A stretch of 64,000 nt of DNA from Lachnospiraceae bacterium C1.1 (GTDB lineage Bacteria > Bacillota > Clostridia > Lachnospirales > Lachnospiraceae), in the NCBI GenBank assembly GCA_030434875.1, contig JAUISW010000001.1, forward strand, positions 817,501-881,500. The letters are read 5' to 3'. Below are positions 8,836 through 18,602 of the stretch, piece by piece. The notes beneath the pieces were generated by a model. The model saw nothing but the letters and a program-made list of their open reading frames with translations. It ran no database searches and had not been told where the DNA came from. A program made the translations under genes and the position numbers. Position 1 is the first letter of the stretch; each line of letters starts with the position of its first letter.

Positions 8836-11220
8836 ATGATTAGAGAAGGATTAGTGCTCGCTGAGCGTTATGAGATCATAAGCAAAATCGGCACTGGAGG
8901 AATGAGCGATGTTTACAGAGCTAAGGATTATAAGCTTAATCGCTTTGTTGCCGTAAAGGTTCTAAAAGCTGAGTTCTCTGAAAATAAAAATTTTGTTGCA
9001 AAATTCAGGGTAGAGGCGCAGTCAGCTGCAGCCTTGATACATCCAAATATAGTAAATGTTTATGATGTTGGAGAGGAAAGGGGTCTCTACTACATCGTAA
9101 TGGAACTTGTAGAGGGAATCACTCTTAAACATTATATAGAGAAGAAATTAAGGCTTTCTTTTAAGGAGGCCATCAGTATAGCGATTCAGGTTTCAATGGG
9201 ACTTGAAGCAGCACATGATAATCACGTAATTCACAGAGACGTTAAACCTCAGAATATTATTATTTCAAAAGAGGGTAAAGTTAAGGTTACTGATTTCGGT
9301 ATAGCAAGAGCAGCCACTTCAGATACCATTACTTCAAATGTAATGGGATCAGTCCATTATACTTCGCCGGAACAGGCAAGAGGCGGATATTCAGATGAAA
9401 AAAGTGATATTTATTCACTTGGTATAGTTCTTTATGAGATGCTTACGGGACGTGTACCGTTTGACGGCGAAACAACGGTAGCGATAGCTATCAAGCAGAT
9501 TCAGGAGCCAATGCCGAATCCGCGAAATTATGTTGATGACATACCTGTTAGCGCTGAATATATTATATATAAATGCTGTGAGAAGAATGCAGACAGAAGA
9601 TATTCTTCAATGAAAGAGCTTATTACAGACTTAAAGCAGTCGCTTGTAACACCTAATGAAAATTTCGTAAGAATGGTTCCATCAGGTGGATTCAATGCTG
9701 AGACTAAGCTTATGGATGATTCGCAGGTAGGTCGTATTAAGAAAAAAAGCCAATCTTCAATGGATATGGATGAAGATATCCTGAAAGCATATGAACCTAC
9801 ATCAAGAAGACGCAGTAAATCTTATGATTATGATGATGAGTGGGATGACGAAGACGTAAGAGTCGAGAAAGTAAGAAGAAGCAGCAGATACAGAGACGAA
9901 GATGATGAGGATGAAGAAGAAGAACGGACGATCAGACGAAGGACTTCAAGTGCAAGGAATCCTCAGAAAGATGATACAAGAAACAGAAGTAGAGATCGTA
10001 AATACCGCGAAGAGGAAACAAAGCGCAGTAAATCAAACCTTGCAAGAGAAAAACGCCAAAGAAAAAATAAATTTGGTGATGTTGATGACGACGATGATGA
10101 TATAAATCCCGGAATGCAGAAGCTTATGGCTATACTTGCAATCCTTATGGTTATCATCATACTGGTAATAATCATTGTGATCGGGCGGAGATTGTTCGGA
10201 TCTGTTTCTTCAAAGCTTTCAGACAGCAGTGAGACAGTAGAGACTACGGAATCAACAGAAACAGTTACAATTTCTGATGTAGTTGGAATGAATTTTTCAG
10301 AAGCCAGAAATGATCTTCAGGAAATGGGACTTAAGGTTCAGTCCACAACAGTTGCATCATCGGCAGAAGATAAAAATAAGGTAATTGCTATAGCCGATGA
10401 AGATGGAAATGCATTAGAATCCGGAAGCAGTGTTGCTTCAGGCTCTACGGTAGTTCTTTCGGTAGGAACAGGTCAGTCAACTGAGGCTTCAGTACCGGAT
10501 GTGACAGGAGTATCTAGAGCAGAGGCAAAGGTTGCGATAGAAAATGCAGGTTTTGTTTTTGCAGCTGAAGAAGTTGAGAGCAGTGAGGTCACAAAGGGAA
10601 ATGTTATTTCCCAGAGCCCTGAGGCCGGAAAAACAGCAGATACCGGCTCGACAGTTACAGTCAAAGTATCTAAAGGCTCGGATACAACAGATAATGCAGA
10701 TTCAACAGAGGATGCTGCTGTCACAAGAACTGTTCCAAATATAGTAGGAATGACAGAAACAGCTGCAAAAACTGCGCTTACAGCATCCGGGCTTTCATTT
10801 GAAAGTATTACGGAATCATATTCGGATACAGTAACTGCCGGACTTGTTATTTCCCAAAGTCCTACAGCAGGTTCTCAGGCAGCCGATGGAAGCGGCGTTA
10901 ATTTTGTTTTAAGTCTTGGACCTGAGAGCAAGACTTATGGAGGTACGTTTTCAGTAGCGGCACCGCCATCATATGTTTTAGGGACAACAGCTGAGCTTGT
11001 TGTAACCTCAGAGGGCGGAACAGTGCTTGCAAGCAGCACTACATCTTCATTCCCGGCAGCAGTAACCGTAAAGGGCGCTGCAGTATCCTCGGGAACACTC
11101 ACAGTCACTTATAAAAAACAGACTGAGGTTGAATATGAGGATGATGACGGAAATATCGTAACAAAGACAGGTGAAGAAACAACAGCAGTATATCAGACTT
11201 TGACATTTACACAGGAATGA
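8836..11220 (+). CDS. prkC: PASTA-domain Ser/Thr protein kinase PrkC
   Basis: Membrane kinase that senses cell-wall fragments and phosphorylates growth and translation factors. The kinase domain (about 10-275) shows GTGGMSDVYRA, the lysine motif VAVKVLK, HRDVKPQN at 133 and DFGIA. An unusually long Asp/Arg/Ser-rich cytoplasmic linker (about 290-425) leads to one membrane helix (about 428-452), then three extracellular PASTA repeats (about 478-700), each with a glycine-rich VVGMN- or ISQSP-type block. A further 90-residue Thr/Ser-rich C-terminal region, beginning near KTYGGTF, is not PASTA and I do not recognise it. Its stop overlaps rsgA by four bases (ATGA). Confidence 0.95.
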   Translation: MIREGLVLAERYEIISKIGTGGMSDVYRAKDYKLNRFVAVKVLKAEFSENKNFVAKFRVEAQSAAALIHPNIVNVYDVGEERGLYYIVMELVEGITLKHYIEKKLRLSFKEAISIAIQVSMGLEAAHDNHVIHRDVKPQNIIISKEGKVKVTDFGIARAATSDTITSNVMGSVHYTSPEQARGGYSDEKSDIYSLGIVLYEMLTGRVPFDGETTVAIAIKQIQEPMPNPRNYVDDIPVSAEYIIYKCCEKNADRRYSSMKELITDLKQSLVTPNENFVRMVPSGGFNAETKLMDDSQVGRIKKKSQSSMDMDEDILKAYEPTSRRRSKSYDYDDEWDDEDVRVEKVRRSSRYRDEDDEDEEEERTIRRRTSSARNPQKDDTRNRSRDRKYREEETKRSKSNLAREKRQRKNKFGDVDDDDDDINPGMQKLMAILAILMVIIILVIIIVIGRRLFGSVSSKLSDSSETVETTESTETVTISDVVGMNFSEARNDLQEMGLKVQSTTVASSAEDKNKVIAIADEDGNALESGSSVASGSTVVLSVGTGQSTEASVPDVTGVSRAEAKVAIENAGFVFAAEEVESSEVTKGNVISQSPEAGKTADTGSTVTVKVSKGSDTTDNADSTEDAAVTRTVPNIVGMTETAAKTALTASGLSFESITESYSDTVTAGLVISQSPTAGSQAADGSGVNFVLSLGPESKTYGGTFSVAAPPSYVLGTTAELVVTSEGGTVLASSTTSSFPAAVTVKGAAVSSGTLTVTYKKQTEVEYEDDDGNIVTKTGEETTAVYQTLTFTQE

Positions 11221-12098
11221 ATGGAATAATATTAAAGGGAATAGGCGGTTTTTATTACGTGAAAACGGATGAAGACGGAGCCATATATGAATGCCGTGCC
11301 AGAGGCATTTTCAGAAAACGTGATATGAAGCCTCTCGTGGGTGACAGGGTGAGAATAGAAGTTACTCACGAGGAGGATATGGAAGGCAGTATTGAAGAGA
11401 TACATGAGAGAAAGAGTGCTCTTATACGTCCGGCAGTTGCAAATGTAGATAAAGCGCTTGTTATATTTGCATTGAAAACTCCGGATCCGGTGCTTACGCT
11501 TTTGGATACATTTCTCATCAATATGCGGATGTCTTCCATTCCGACGACTTTGGTTTTTAATAAGTCGGATCTCGTTAATGATGAAACAATTGAAAAATAT
11601 AGTGAAATATATTCCTCTGCAGGTGTGGAGCTCATATTTACAAGCACAAAAACCGGCAGGGGAATTGATGCTGTAAAAAGGGTACTTGAGAATTCCGTTA
11701 CAACTGTTGCCGGTCCTTCGGGAGCCGGAAAATCTACGCTGATAAATACGATTGCCGGTCGTCAGGTAATGGAAACAGGTAAAGTCAGTGCAAAGATAGG
11801 CAGGGGTAAACAGACGACAAGACATACAGAGCTTTTAGACCTGGGGAATGATTCATATATTATGGATACTCCCGGATTTTCAACATTGGTACTTCCTGAA
11901 ATGGAGAAAGAAGATCTGGCGCTATATTATCCCGAATTTGATGATCTAAGGGACAGCTGTTATTTTTCAAGGTGTGTACATATACATGAGCCCGGCTGTA
12001 AAGTCAGAGAGTCGGTGGAATCAGGTAAAATAAACAAGGTAAGATACGAATCATATCTAAGTCTTTATGAGGAGCTTGCCGGAAGAAGGAGATATTGA
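11217..12098 (+). CDS. rsgA: ribosome small-subunit GTPase RsgA
   Basis: Circularly permuted GTPase that acts in 30S maturation. An N-terminal OB fold precedes the G domain, where the G4 motif NKSD comes before the Walker A sequence GPSGAGKST and the G3 motif DTPG, the expected permuted order. The C-terminal zinc site CYFSRCVHIHEPGC is intact. 293 residues. The start ATG overlaps the prkC stop as ATGA. In relatives rpe and thiN usually follow; here they do not. Confidence 0.96.
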   Translation: MNGIILKGIGGFYYVKTDEDGAIYECRARGIFRKRDMKPLVGDRVRIEVTHEEDMEGSIEEIHERKSALIRPAVANVDKALVIFALKTPDPVLTLLDTFLINMRMSSIPTTLVFNKSDLVNDETIEKYSEIYSSAGVELIFTSTKTGRGIDAVKRVLENSVTTVAGPSGAGKSTLINTIAGRQVMETGKVSAKIGRGKQTTRHTELLDLGNDSYIMDTPGFSTLVLPEMEKEDLALYYPEFDDLRDSCYFSRCVHIHEPGCKVRESVESGKINKVRYESYLSLYEELAGRRRY

Positions 12099-12104
12099 AA
12101 GGCT

Positions 12105-13670
12105 ATGAAAAAGGCTTTAATCATCGGAGCAGGTCCGGCAGGACTTACAGCCGCTTATGAATTGCTTAAACGCGGAAACGGAGAGTATGAAGTTACGGTT
12201 TTTGAAGAGGATACCAGAATGGGTGGAATCTCTAAAACTGTTGATTACAAGGGTAACCGCATGGACATGGGCGGTCACAGATTTTTTTCAAAGGTAAAGA
12301 GAGTAAATGACTGGTGGGAAGAAATGCTTCCAATGCAGGGGCGTCCCGCTTATGATGATATAATTCTTGGTACAAAAAAGAAATTGAAGAACGGTGGTCC
12401 TGATCCTGAGAAATCAGACAGGGTAATGCTTACGAGAAACAGGGTTTCAAGAATTTATTTTAATTCTAAATTTTATGATTATCCCATAAGCTTAAAACCT
12501 GAGACCTTTACCAATATGGGTCTTATAACAACTATTGAAGTAGGTTTTTCCTATATTGCTTCAATGCTTCACAAAAGACCTGAACATTCTTTGGAAGATT
12601 TTTATATAAACAGATTCGGTAAAAAGCTTTACTCGATGTTTTTTGAGCACTATACTGAGAATCTCTGGGGAAGACACCCGAGGGATATAGATCCTTCCTG
12701 GGGTGCACAGAGAGTAAAGGGACTCTCGATCGTTGCTATCATAGCTGATGTTATTTCTAAAATGCTTCCCAATAAGAAAAACAGGCATGTAGAGACATCG
12801 CTTATTGAAGCTTTTTCATATCCAAAGCTTGGGCCAGGTGAACTTTGGGATGTTACGGCTGAAGAAATAGAAAAGATGGGCGGACATATTGTTAAGAACG
12901 CACGTGTTGTTGGCGTAACTACTGACAGCGGCAGCCATCTTGCAAAGAGTGTAAAATATATAATCGATGGAAAAGAAGAGACTGCTGATGGTGACATAGT
13001 CATTTCTTCAATGCCGATAAAAGATCTGGTGGGCGGAATGAATGATGTTCCGAGAGCTGTTGCTGAGGTTGCAGCAGGACTTCCTTATCGTGACTATATG
13101 ACACTTGGTGTCCTTGTAAAGAAGCTCAACCTTAAGAATCAGACAAAAATACGTACTGTTTCCAACATAGTTCCGGATAACTGGGTATATGTGCATGAGC
13201 GCTCAGTAAAGCTTGGACGTTTTCAGATCTATAATAACTGGTCTCCTTATCTTGTAAAGGATCTTAAAAATACAGTATGGATAGGTCTTGAATATTTCGC
13301 AAACGAAGGCGATAAGCTTTGGGGCTTGACAGATGACCAGTTCAGAAGATTCGCTATCAGTGAGATAGTAAAAATGGGTCTTATAGATAAAGCTGAAGAT
13401 GTTCTCGACAGTCATGTTGAGAGGGTAAAGAAGGCTTATCCTGCATATTTTGATACCTATGACAGTATTGATGAAGTTATTAATTATATAAATGAATTTG
13501 ATAACTTATATTGTGTTGGCAGAAACGGTCAGCACAGGTATAATAATATAGACCATTCTATGATGACATCCTTCCTTACGGTAGATAATATCCTCTCCGG
13601 AAGGAAAGATAAATCCAATATATGGAATGTTAATACTGAAAAAGAGTATCATGAAAGCGGTAACAATTAA
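12105..13670 (+). CDS. FAD-dependent oxidoreductase, UDP-galactopyranose mutase/amine-oxidase-like
   Basis: The N-terminal dinucleotide-binding motif [14 protein letters not shown], followed by a glutamate-bearing strand (VTVFEED) and MGGHRFFSK, places this in the NAD(P)/FAD-dependent flavoprotein group that includes UDP-galactopyranose mutase and protoporphyrinogen-oxidase-like proteins (COG1232). At 521 residues it is longer than classical Glf (about 370-390), so I do not assign that symbol. No signal peptide or membrane segment. It follows rsgA by six bases with RBS GAAGGAG. Substrate unknown; a role in glycan modification is a guess from its relatives. Confidence 0.7.
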   Translation: MKKALIIGAGPAGLTAAYELLKRGNGEYEVTVFEEDTRMGGISKTVDYKGNRMDMGGHRFFSKVKRVNDWWEEMLPMQGRPAYDDIILGTKKKLKNGGPDPEKSDRVMLTRNRVSRIYFNSKFYDYPISLKPETFTNMGLITTIEVGFSYIASMLHKRPEHSLEDFYINRFGKKLYSMFFEHYTENLWGRHPRDIDPSWGAQRVKGLSIVAIIADVISKMLPNKKNRHVETSLIEAFSYPKLGPGELWDVTAEEIEKMGGHIVKNARVVGVTTDSGSHLAKSVKYIIDGKEETADGDIVISSMPIKDLVGGMNDVPRAVAEVAAGLPYRDYMTLGVLVKKLNLKNQTKIRTVSNIVPDNWVYVHERSVKLGRFQIYNNWSPYLVKDLKNTVWIGLEYFANEGDKLWGLTDDQFRRFAISEIVKMGLIDKAEDVLDSHVERVKKAYPAYFDTYDSIDEVINYINEFDNLYCVGRNGQHRYNNIDHSMMTSFLTVDNILSGRKDKSNIWNVNTEKEYHESGNN

Positions 13671-13736
13671 TTTCAATATATAATAGCGGACCAGAAAATT
13701 ATAACTGGTGTTGTGTGTAATTAGGAGGATTTTATA

Positions 13737-15281
13737 ATGGCAAAGAAACCGGCAGTGTTATTAGTTATGGACGGTCTCGGAATCAACGAGAAGCATGAGC
13801 ATAATGCAGTATTTTCTGCAAAGACACCTGTACTTGATTCTCTTATGAAGGATTATCCCTACGTAAAGGGTTATGCAAGCGGAATGGCAGTAGGACTTCC
13901 TGACGGACAGATGGGAAATTCTGAAGTAGGCCATATGAACATGGGTGCAGGAAGAATCATCTATCAGGAGCTTACACGTATAAGCAAGGAAATCGAAGAT
14001 GGAGATTTCTTCAAGAATGAAGCTCTTCTTGGCGCTGTAAAGAACGCTAAGGACAATGATAGTGCACTTCATCTTTTTGGTCTTGTATCCGATGGTGGTG
14101 TTCACAGCCACAACAGCCATATCTATGGTATTCTTGAGCTTGCAAAGAGAGAAGGCCTTTCAAAGGTTTATGTACACTGCTTCCTTGACGGACGTGATAC
14201 TCCGCCTGAGTCAGGAAAGGATTTCGTAGCAGCACTTGAAGCAAAGATGAAGGAAATCGGTGTAGGTGAAGTTGCATCCGTATCAGGACGTTACTATGCA
14301 ATGGATCGTGATAACAACTATGATCGTGTAGAGAAGGCTTACAGATGCCTTACAGAAGGTGTAGGCGATGAAGCTGATTCAGCTACTGAGGGAATTCAGA
14401 AGTCATATGATGCAGGTGTTTCAGATGAGTTCGTTGTTCCTTTTGCAGTAAAGAAGAATGGTCAGCCTGTAGCATGCATTAAATCAGGCGACAGCATCAT
14501 CTTCTTCAATTTCCGTCCTGACAGAGCACGTGAGATTACTCATTGTTTCTGTGATGATGAATTTGATAAGTTCAGCAGACCTGAAAGAGTTGCAACAAAG
14601 TTCGTATGCTTTACAGAATATGATCCCCTCATCCCTAATAAGGATATTGCATTCAAGAAGGTTGAGATAAAGAATACTTTCGGTGAATGGCTTGCAGCAA
14701 AGGGCATGAAGCAGGCAAGGATCGCTGAGACGGAGAAATATGCACACGTTACATTCTTCTTCAACGGCGGCGTAGAGACACCTAACGAGGGCGAGGACAG
14801 AGTTCTTGTTAATTCACCTAAGGATGTGCCTACATATGACCTTAAGCCTCAGATGAGCGCATATGAAGTATGTGATAAGCTCTGCACAGCTATTCGTTCA
14901 GGCGAATATGATGTAATAATCATCAACTTCGCAAATCCTGACATGGTTGGTCATACAGGTGTCGAAGAGGCTGCGATCAAGGCTGTTGAGACAGTAGATG
15001 AGTGTGTTGGCAAGGCTGTAGAGGCGCTTAAAGAGATGGATGGTGTAATGTTCATCTGTGCAGACCACGGTAATGCTGAGCAGATGGTTGATTACGAGAC
15101 AGGAGAGGCATGGACAGCTCATACAACAAATCCTGTTCCTTTCATCCTTGTTAACTATGATCCTGCATATACACTTAAAGAGAACGGCAGACTTTGCGAT
15201 ATCGTTCCTACACTTATCGAGTGCATGGGCGAAGAGAAGCCGGCAGATATGACAGGTGAGTCATTACTTATTAAGAAATAA
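13737..15281 (+). CDS. gpmI: 2,3-bisphosphoglycerate-independent phosphoglycerate mutase
   Basis: Glycolytic enzyme converting 3-phosphoglycerate to 2-phosphoglycerate with two manganese ions. The metal motif VMDGLG lies at the N-terminus, GNSEVGHMNMGAGR contains the phosphoserine nucleophile, HSHNSHI and DGRDTPP lie in the insertion domain, and FICADHGNAEQM carries late metal ligands. 514 residues. Codon choice is visibly more biased than in neighbours (GAG, AAG, CTT, GCA), as expected for a highly expressed gene. RBS AGGAGG. A strong terminator follows. Confidence 0.97.
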   Translation: MAKKPAVLLVMDGLGINEKHEHNAVFSAKTPVLDSLMKDYPYVKGYASGMAVGLPDGQMGNSEVGHMNMGAGRIIYQELTRISKEIEDGDFFKNEALLGAVKNAKDNDSALHLFGLVSDGGVHSHNSHIYGILELAKREGLSKVYVHCFLDGRDTPPESGKDFVAALEAKMKEIGVGEVASVSGRYYAMDRDNNYDRVEKAYRCLTEGVGDEADSATEGIQKSYDAGVSDEFVVPFAVKKNGQPVACIKSGDSIIFFNFRPDRAREITHCFCDDEFDKFSRPERVATKFVCFTEYDPLIPNKDIAFKKVEIKNTFGEWLAAKGMKQARIAETEKYAHVTFFFNGGVETPNEGEDRVLVNSPKDVPTYDLKPQMSAYEVCDKLCTAIRSGEYDVIIINFANPDMVGHTGVEEAAIKAVETVDECVGKAVEALKEMDGVMFICADHGNAEQMVDYETGEAWTAHTTNPVPFILVNYDPAYTLKENGRLCDIVPTLIECMGEEKPADMTGESLLIKK

Positions 15282-15310
15282 TCATTTGAACTGAATATCT
15301 TATTTAAATA

Positions 15311-15347
15311 AAAAATATGCTGCCTCAAACGGGCAGCATATTTTTTA
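15311..15347. terminator. bidirectional terminator between gpmI and the FNT channel gene
   Basis: ATATGCTGCC (15315-15324) pairs with GGCAGCATAT (15332-15341). An A-tract lies before and a T-tract after, so it can stop transcription from both convergent genes. Confidence 0.85.
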
Positions 15348-16103
15348 TTCATTTGAAATAATTCCATAAGGCAGAGCCAGAAAGAAAATTCCTCCGATCA
15401 TATTTCCGAGAGTCACAACTCCAAGATTCCAGATGATCCCGTTTAAGCTGATATCATAGCCGGAAGGATTAAAGAAAGCTGCCGTAAGGATAGTCATATT
15501 TGCTATGCAGTGTTCAAAGCCTGCAGTAAAGAAGGCGATAAGACACCAGAAGATCATTATGAGTTTACCGGATTCACTTTTGCATCTGAAGCCGCACCAT
15601 ACAGCCAGACATACAAGAAAATTGCAGAGGATACCTCTTGTAAGAAGTGGTATAAATCCTGCGGATATCTTAGCCAGAGCACCGGCTGCCATAAATTCAC
15701 CAACAGCTCCGTTTCCCAGACCGGTAAGAGTATATAACGCAGAAAGTATTATACCGCCGGTGAGATTTCCGATCCAGCAGACGATCCAGAGTTTTATGGC
15801 ATCTGACAGTTTAATAGTTTTTCTTAAAAGACCTGCTGTCATGCAGAAATTATTTCCGGTAAAAAGTTCTGCACCGGCAAAAACAACCAGACTCAGAGCT
15901 ACTCCGAAGGAGGCGCCCATAACGATCTTTGTTGCAGGAGCACCTGCGAGCTGACCTCCGGCAGAAAATGCAAAAAGACCACCTATACCAATGAACATTC
16001 CGGCTAAAACGGATAAAAGAAAATAACTAAAGGGTTTCTTTTTTAATAAGTCAGATTTAACACGGGCAGCCCTTGCGGCTGCTTCAAATTCTTCTTTGAA
16101 CAT
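15345..16103 (-). CDS. formate/nitrite transporter (FNT) family channel
   Basis: Pentameric inner-membrane channel family that moves formate, nitrite or hydrosulfide. The 252-residue protein has six hydrophobic spans. Family features visible are ELFTGNNFCMTAG, WIGNLTGG and the late GVVTLGNMIGG motif with its conserved Asn-Met. The transported anion cannot be read from sequence; formate is plausible in a fermenter. The ATG has RBS AGGAAGGAA six bases upstream. It is convergent with gpmI and has its own promoter with a Fur-like box in the leader, hinting at metal control. Confidence 0.88.
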   Translation of the reverse strand: MFKEEFEAAARAARVKSDLLKKKPFSYFLLSVLAGMFIGIGGLFAFSAGGQLAGAPATKIVMGASFGVALSLVVFAGAELFTGNNFCMTAGLLRKTIKLSDAIKLWIVCWIGNLTGGIILSALYTLTGLGNGAVGEFMAAGALAKISAGFIPLLTRGILCNFLVCLAVWCGFRCKSESGKLIMIFWCLIAFFTAGFEHCIANMTILTAAFFNPSGYDISLNGIIWNLGVVTLGNMIGGIFFLALPYGIISNE

Positions 16104-16134
16104 AAATTATTCCTTCCTGCTGATTTTTTGATTT

Positions 16135-16149
16135 TGAAAATGATTTTCA
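16135..16149. promoter_or_regulatory. Fur-family operator-like 7-1-7 dyad
   Basis: TGAAAATGATTTTCA is a perfect 7-1-7 inverted repeat. It differs from the Bacillus Fur consensus TGATAATNATTATCA only at two symmetric positions. It lies in the leader of the FNT channel gene, about 20 bp downstream of the -10, a position suited to repression. Confidence 0.55.
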
Positions 16150-16166
16150 AAAATCACGTAAATAGC

Positions 16167-16195
16167 ATTTTACACTTAGATAAGTTGATAGACAA
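16167..16195 (-). promoter_or_regulatory. promoter of the FNT channel gene
   Basis: On the minus strand TTGTCT (16195-16190) and TAAAAT (16172-16167) are separated by 17 bp, about 65 bp upstream of the start codon. Confidence 0.5.
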
Positions 16196-16283
16196 GGAAA
16201 ATCTAATGTTTCTAGAGTATAATGAGAAAAGTTCTCAAAAATATTGGCCTTATAATAAGTTATGTAAGAATTTTTGATCGGAT

Positions 16284-16637
16284 TTATTTTTGCTTGTCCG
16301 GAATTTCATCTGCTTTTTCGTTTTTAATTTCCCAATGTATCAGGAAGGTAAGAACTGCTCTTAGTACAATTATCGCGCCAAGTATACCAAGCTCTGACCA
16401 TTCGCGGACCACAACGGTTCGGAGAACTTCTCCGCCCATCTTGAATTCAAGAGCAAGCGCAATTCCCTGAGCCAGTTCCATTCGAATATTTGCAGTATCC
16501 CTTTTTACCCATTGATAAAAACATTTTAAGGCGGTTACCATCAATACAAGGATTCCAAAGAATTCGAGCAGTACGGTGCAGACCTGCACCACATTGAAGA
16601 GTGCTGTATCAAGAAAAGAAATAACAAGTTCTACCAT
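16284..16637 (-). CDS. DUF1622 membrane protein
   Basis: A 117-residue protein with three hydrophobic helices and the block MELAQGIALALEFKMGGEVLRTVV, which I recognise as the core of DUF1622. Function unknown. The C-terminal tail after IHWEIKNEKAD is charged and cytoplasmic. A strong RBS, AAGGAGG, precedes the ATG. It is transcribed on its own, towards the FNT gene. The 290 bp on its upstream side hold only a small GTTCCT-CGT-AGGAAC hairpin and no other recognisable gene. Confidence 0.8.
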   Translation of the reverse strand: MVELVISFLDTALFNVVQVCTVLLEFFGILVLMVTALKCFYQWVKRDTANIRMELAQGIALALEFKMGGEVLRTVVVREWSELGILGAIIVLRAVLTFLIHWEIKNEKADEIPDKQK

Positions 16638-16928
16638 AGCTTATCCTCCTTTTTTGATCGTGTTTTAGATTTGATGAGTTAATTTTGTTTTAGGATATCT
16701 ACTGTTGCGTTCCTCGTAGGAACTTTAACGCGAACGGCGTAAGATGCGAAATTTACAAGTAATAAGCTATATATTAAGTATAACGAATTTTAATATTCAG
16801 TTCAATTCTAAAGGTTGATTTATAGAGGGCTAAAGCTTAAAATATAACATACTGGTTGAAGGCTGCAGATCATAGGGCAGCGGGACAGGAGATTATTATT
16901 TATAAAAAGTATTACGAAAGGTTTTAAT

Positions 16929-18119
16929 ATGAATAAGAGTAAATTAATTGACAGATTCTTTAACTATGTAAAAATCGATACACAGTCTGATGAGAGCAGT
17001 GCTGCTTCGCCATCAACGGCGAAACAGCATGATCTTGCAAAAGTGCTTTATGCTGAACTTGAGGAGATGGGTGCATCAGATATATACTATGATAAAGAGC
17101 ATTGTTATCTTTATGCTTCAATTCCCGGTGTGAAACCGGCTATAGGATTTATAGCTCATATGGATACATCGCCTGCTGTAAGCGGTGCAAATGTAAAACC
17201 CAGGATCATAGAAAATTATGACGGGAACGACAGTTTACTGAAAACTGATGATTATCCTGAGCTTCTCAACCATATCGGAGAAAATCTGATCGCAACAGAT
17301 GGAACGACTCTTCTCGGAGCAGACGATAAGGCCGGTGTGGCAGAGATAATGAACATGGCAGAGTATTTTCTTAAGAATCCGGAAATTGCACATCGTGAGA
17401 TCAGAATAGCTTTCACGCCGGATGAGGAGATCGGAAGGGGAACTGACCATTTTGACATAGAAAGATTTTCGGCTAAAGAGGCTTATACCGTTGATGGCGG
17501 AAAGCTTGGTATCATAGAGTATGAAAACTTTAATGCCGCCGAGGCAAAGATAAAGGTACATGGCAGAAGCGTACATCCGGGCAGTGCAAAGGGTGTGATG
17601 CTCAATGCCCTCACAATGGCAATGGAGTTTAATGCATTGCTTCCTGAAAATGAAAGACCTGAATATACAGAAGGCTATGAGGGCTTTTATTTCCTTGAAT
17701 CAATGAAGGGCGATGTGGAAAATGCAGAGCTTTCATATATCATAAGAGACCATGACAGTGATAAATTCGAAAAAAGAAAGGCTCTCATGGAGGCTTCTTT
17801 AAGCTTTATGAATACAAAATATCCTGCAGGAAGCTTTGAAATCGAAATGCGAGACCAGTATTATAATATGGTCACATACATGAAGGATCATATGTCCTTG
17901 ATCGAAAATGCCAAAAAGGCATTTGAAAAATTAGGTGTCAATGTAGTGTGTGAGCCTATCAGAGGAGGAACAGACGGGGCAATGCTTACATATAAGGGCG
18001 TTCCTTGTCCTAATCTCTGCACCGGTGGATACAATTATCACGGTAGATTTGAATATGCTTCGATAGAAGAGATGGAAAAATCTTCAGAGGCGCTTATTGA
18101 AATTGCAAAAATGATCTAA
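16929..18119 (+). CDS. pepT: peptidase T (tripeptide aminopeptidase)
   Basis: Cytoplasmic di-zinc M20 peptidase that cleaves the N-terminal residue from tripeptides. Metal and catalytic motifs are intact: HMDTSPA (His and catalytic Asp), ADDKAG (bridging Asp), DEEIGRG (catalytic Glu pair), VDGG, and the C-terminal GGTDGA and NYHGRFEY with the last His. Length 396 residues is close to the usual 405-410. The RBS region ACGAAAGG is upstream of the ATG. A terminator separates it from the convergent gene downstream. Confidence 0.95.
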   Translation: MNKSKLIDRFFNYVKIDTQSDESSAASPSTAKQHDLAKVLYAELEEMGASDIYYDKEHCYLYASIPGVKPAIGFIAHMDTSPAVSGANVKPRIIENYDGNDSLLKTDDYPELLNHIGENLIATDGTTLLGADDKAGVAEIMNMAEYFLKNPEIAHREIRIAFTPDEEIGRGTDHFDIERFSAKEAYTVDGGKLGIIEYENFNAAEAKIKVHGRSVHPGSAKGVMLNALTMAMEFNALLPENERPEYTEGYEGFYFLESMKGDVENAELSYIIRDHDSDKFEKRKALMEASLSFMNTKYPAGSFEIEMRDQYYNMVTYMKDHMSLIENAKKAFEKLGVNVVCEPIRGGTDGAMLTYKGVPCPNLCTGGYNYHGRFEYASIEEMEKSSEALIEIAKMI

Positions 18120-18126
18120 ATAAAAG

Positions 18127-18165
18127 AACAGCTGTCCCGGACTATTCCGAAGCAGCTGTTTTTCT
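18127..18165. terminator. terminator between pepT and the convergent small gene
   Basis: AACAGCTG (18127-18134) pairs with CAGCTGTT (18153-18160), followed by a T-run. It sits exactly between two convergent stop codons. Confidence 0.75.
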
Positions 18166-18501
18166 TTAAGATATATGGTCATATTGATTAACGAGACCTT
18201 TTTGATGGATCATATTTTTTAAATTTTTCTTTATAACAGTGGTCATCCAGAGATCAAAATTCAGATCAAAATTCGGATCATAGCTTTGACACGCCTGAAG
18301 AAAGGCTTTGTTTGCCTCACGATCTATAGTTTCATTGTCTTCATTGGATTTTGCATAGATTTCCTTAAAAGCATATGAAATATTCTGGATTGACTTTAGG
18401 TTGTTTTGATAAAGCTTCTGCCAATAGTTTTCGGCAGTCTTTTTGTCATGTGTCTGCATCGCACGATGCAGGATATAAAGTAACTCTTCATTTGATGACA
18501 T
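18166..18501 (-). CDS. small protein with sigma-region-2-like helices, paralogue 1
   Basis: Unnamed 111-residue cytoplasmic protein. It aligns end to end with the next gene upstream (18603-18965): shared blocks include AFKEIYAK / AFKDVYAK, ACQSY, VIKKNLKN / VIKTTLKN and LVNQYD. The segment AFLQACQSYDPNF followed by LWMTTVIKKNLKNMI looks like region 2.1-2.3 of sigma-70 factors (AxxxFDP...YA...IRxxI), but there is no region 4 and no obvious -10-binding aromatic cluster. So it may be a sigma-like fragment or an unrelated helical protein. RBS AGGGGAAAG. Confidence 0.6.
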   Translation of the reverse strand: MSSNEELLYILHRAMQTHDKKTAENYWQKLYQNNLKSIQNISYAFKEIYAKSNEDNETIDREANKAFLQACQSYDPNFDLNFDLWMTTVIKKNLKNMIHQKGLVNQYDHIS

Positions 18502-18602
18502 TGATTCTTTCCCCTATCTCTCATAAGTATTATGTACACATATTACCACGCAGATAAGTAAGATTTCAATAGTAAATAGGTCTGATCATCATAAAATGAT
18601 GT

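Noticed and set aside
15505..15954. 149-residue open frame antisense to the FNT gene
   Set aside because: Complete overlap with a well-supported gene on the other strand and a composition typical of a shadow frame.
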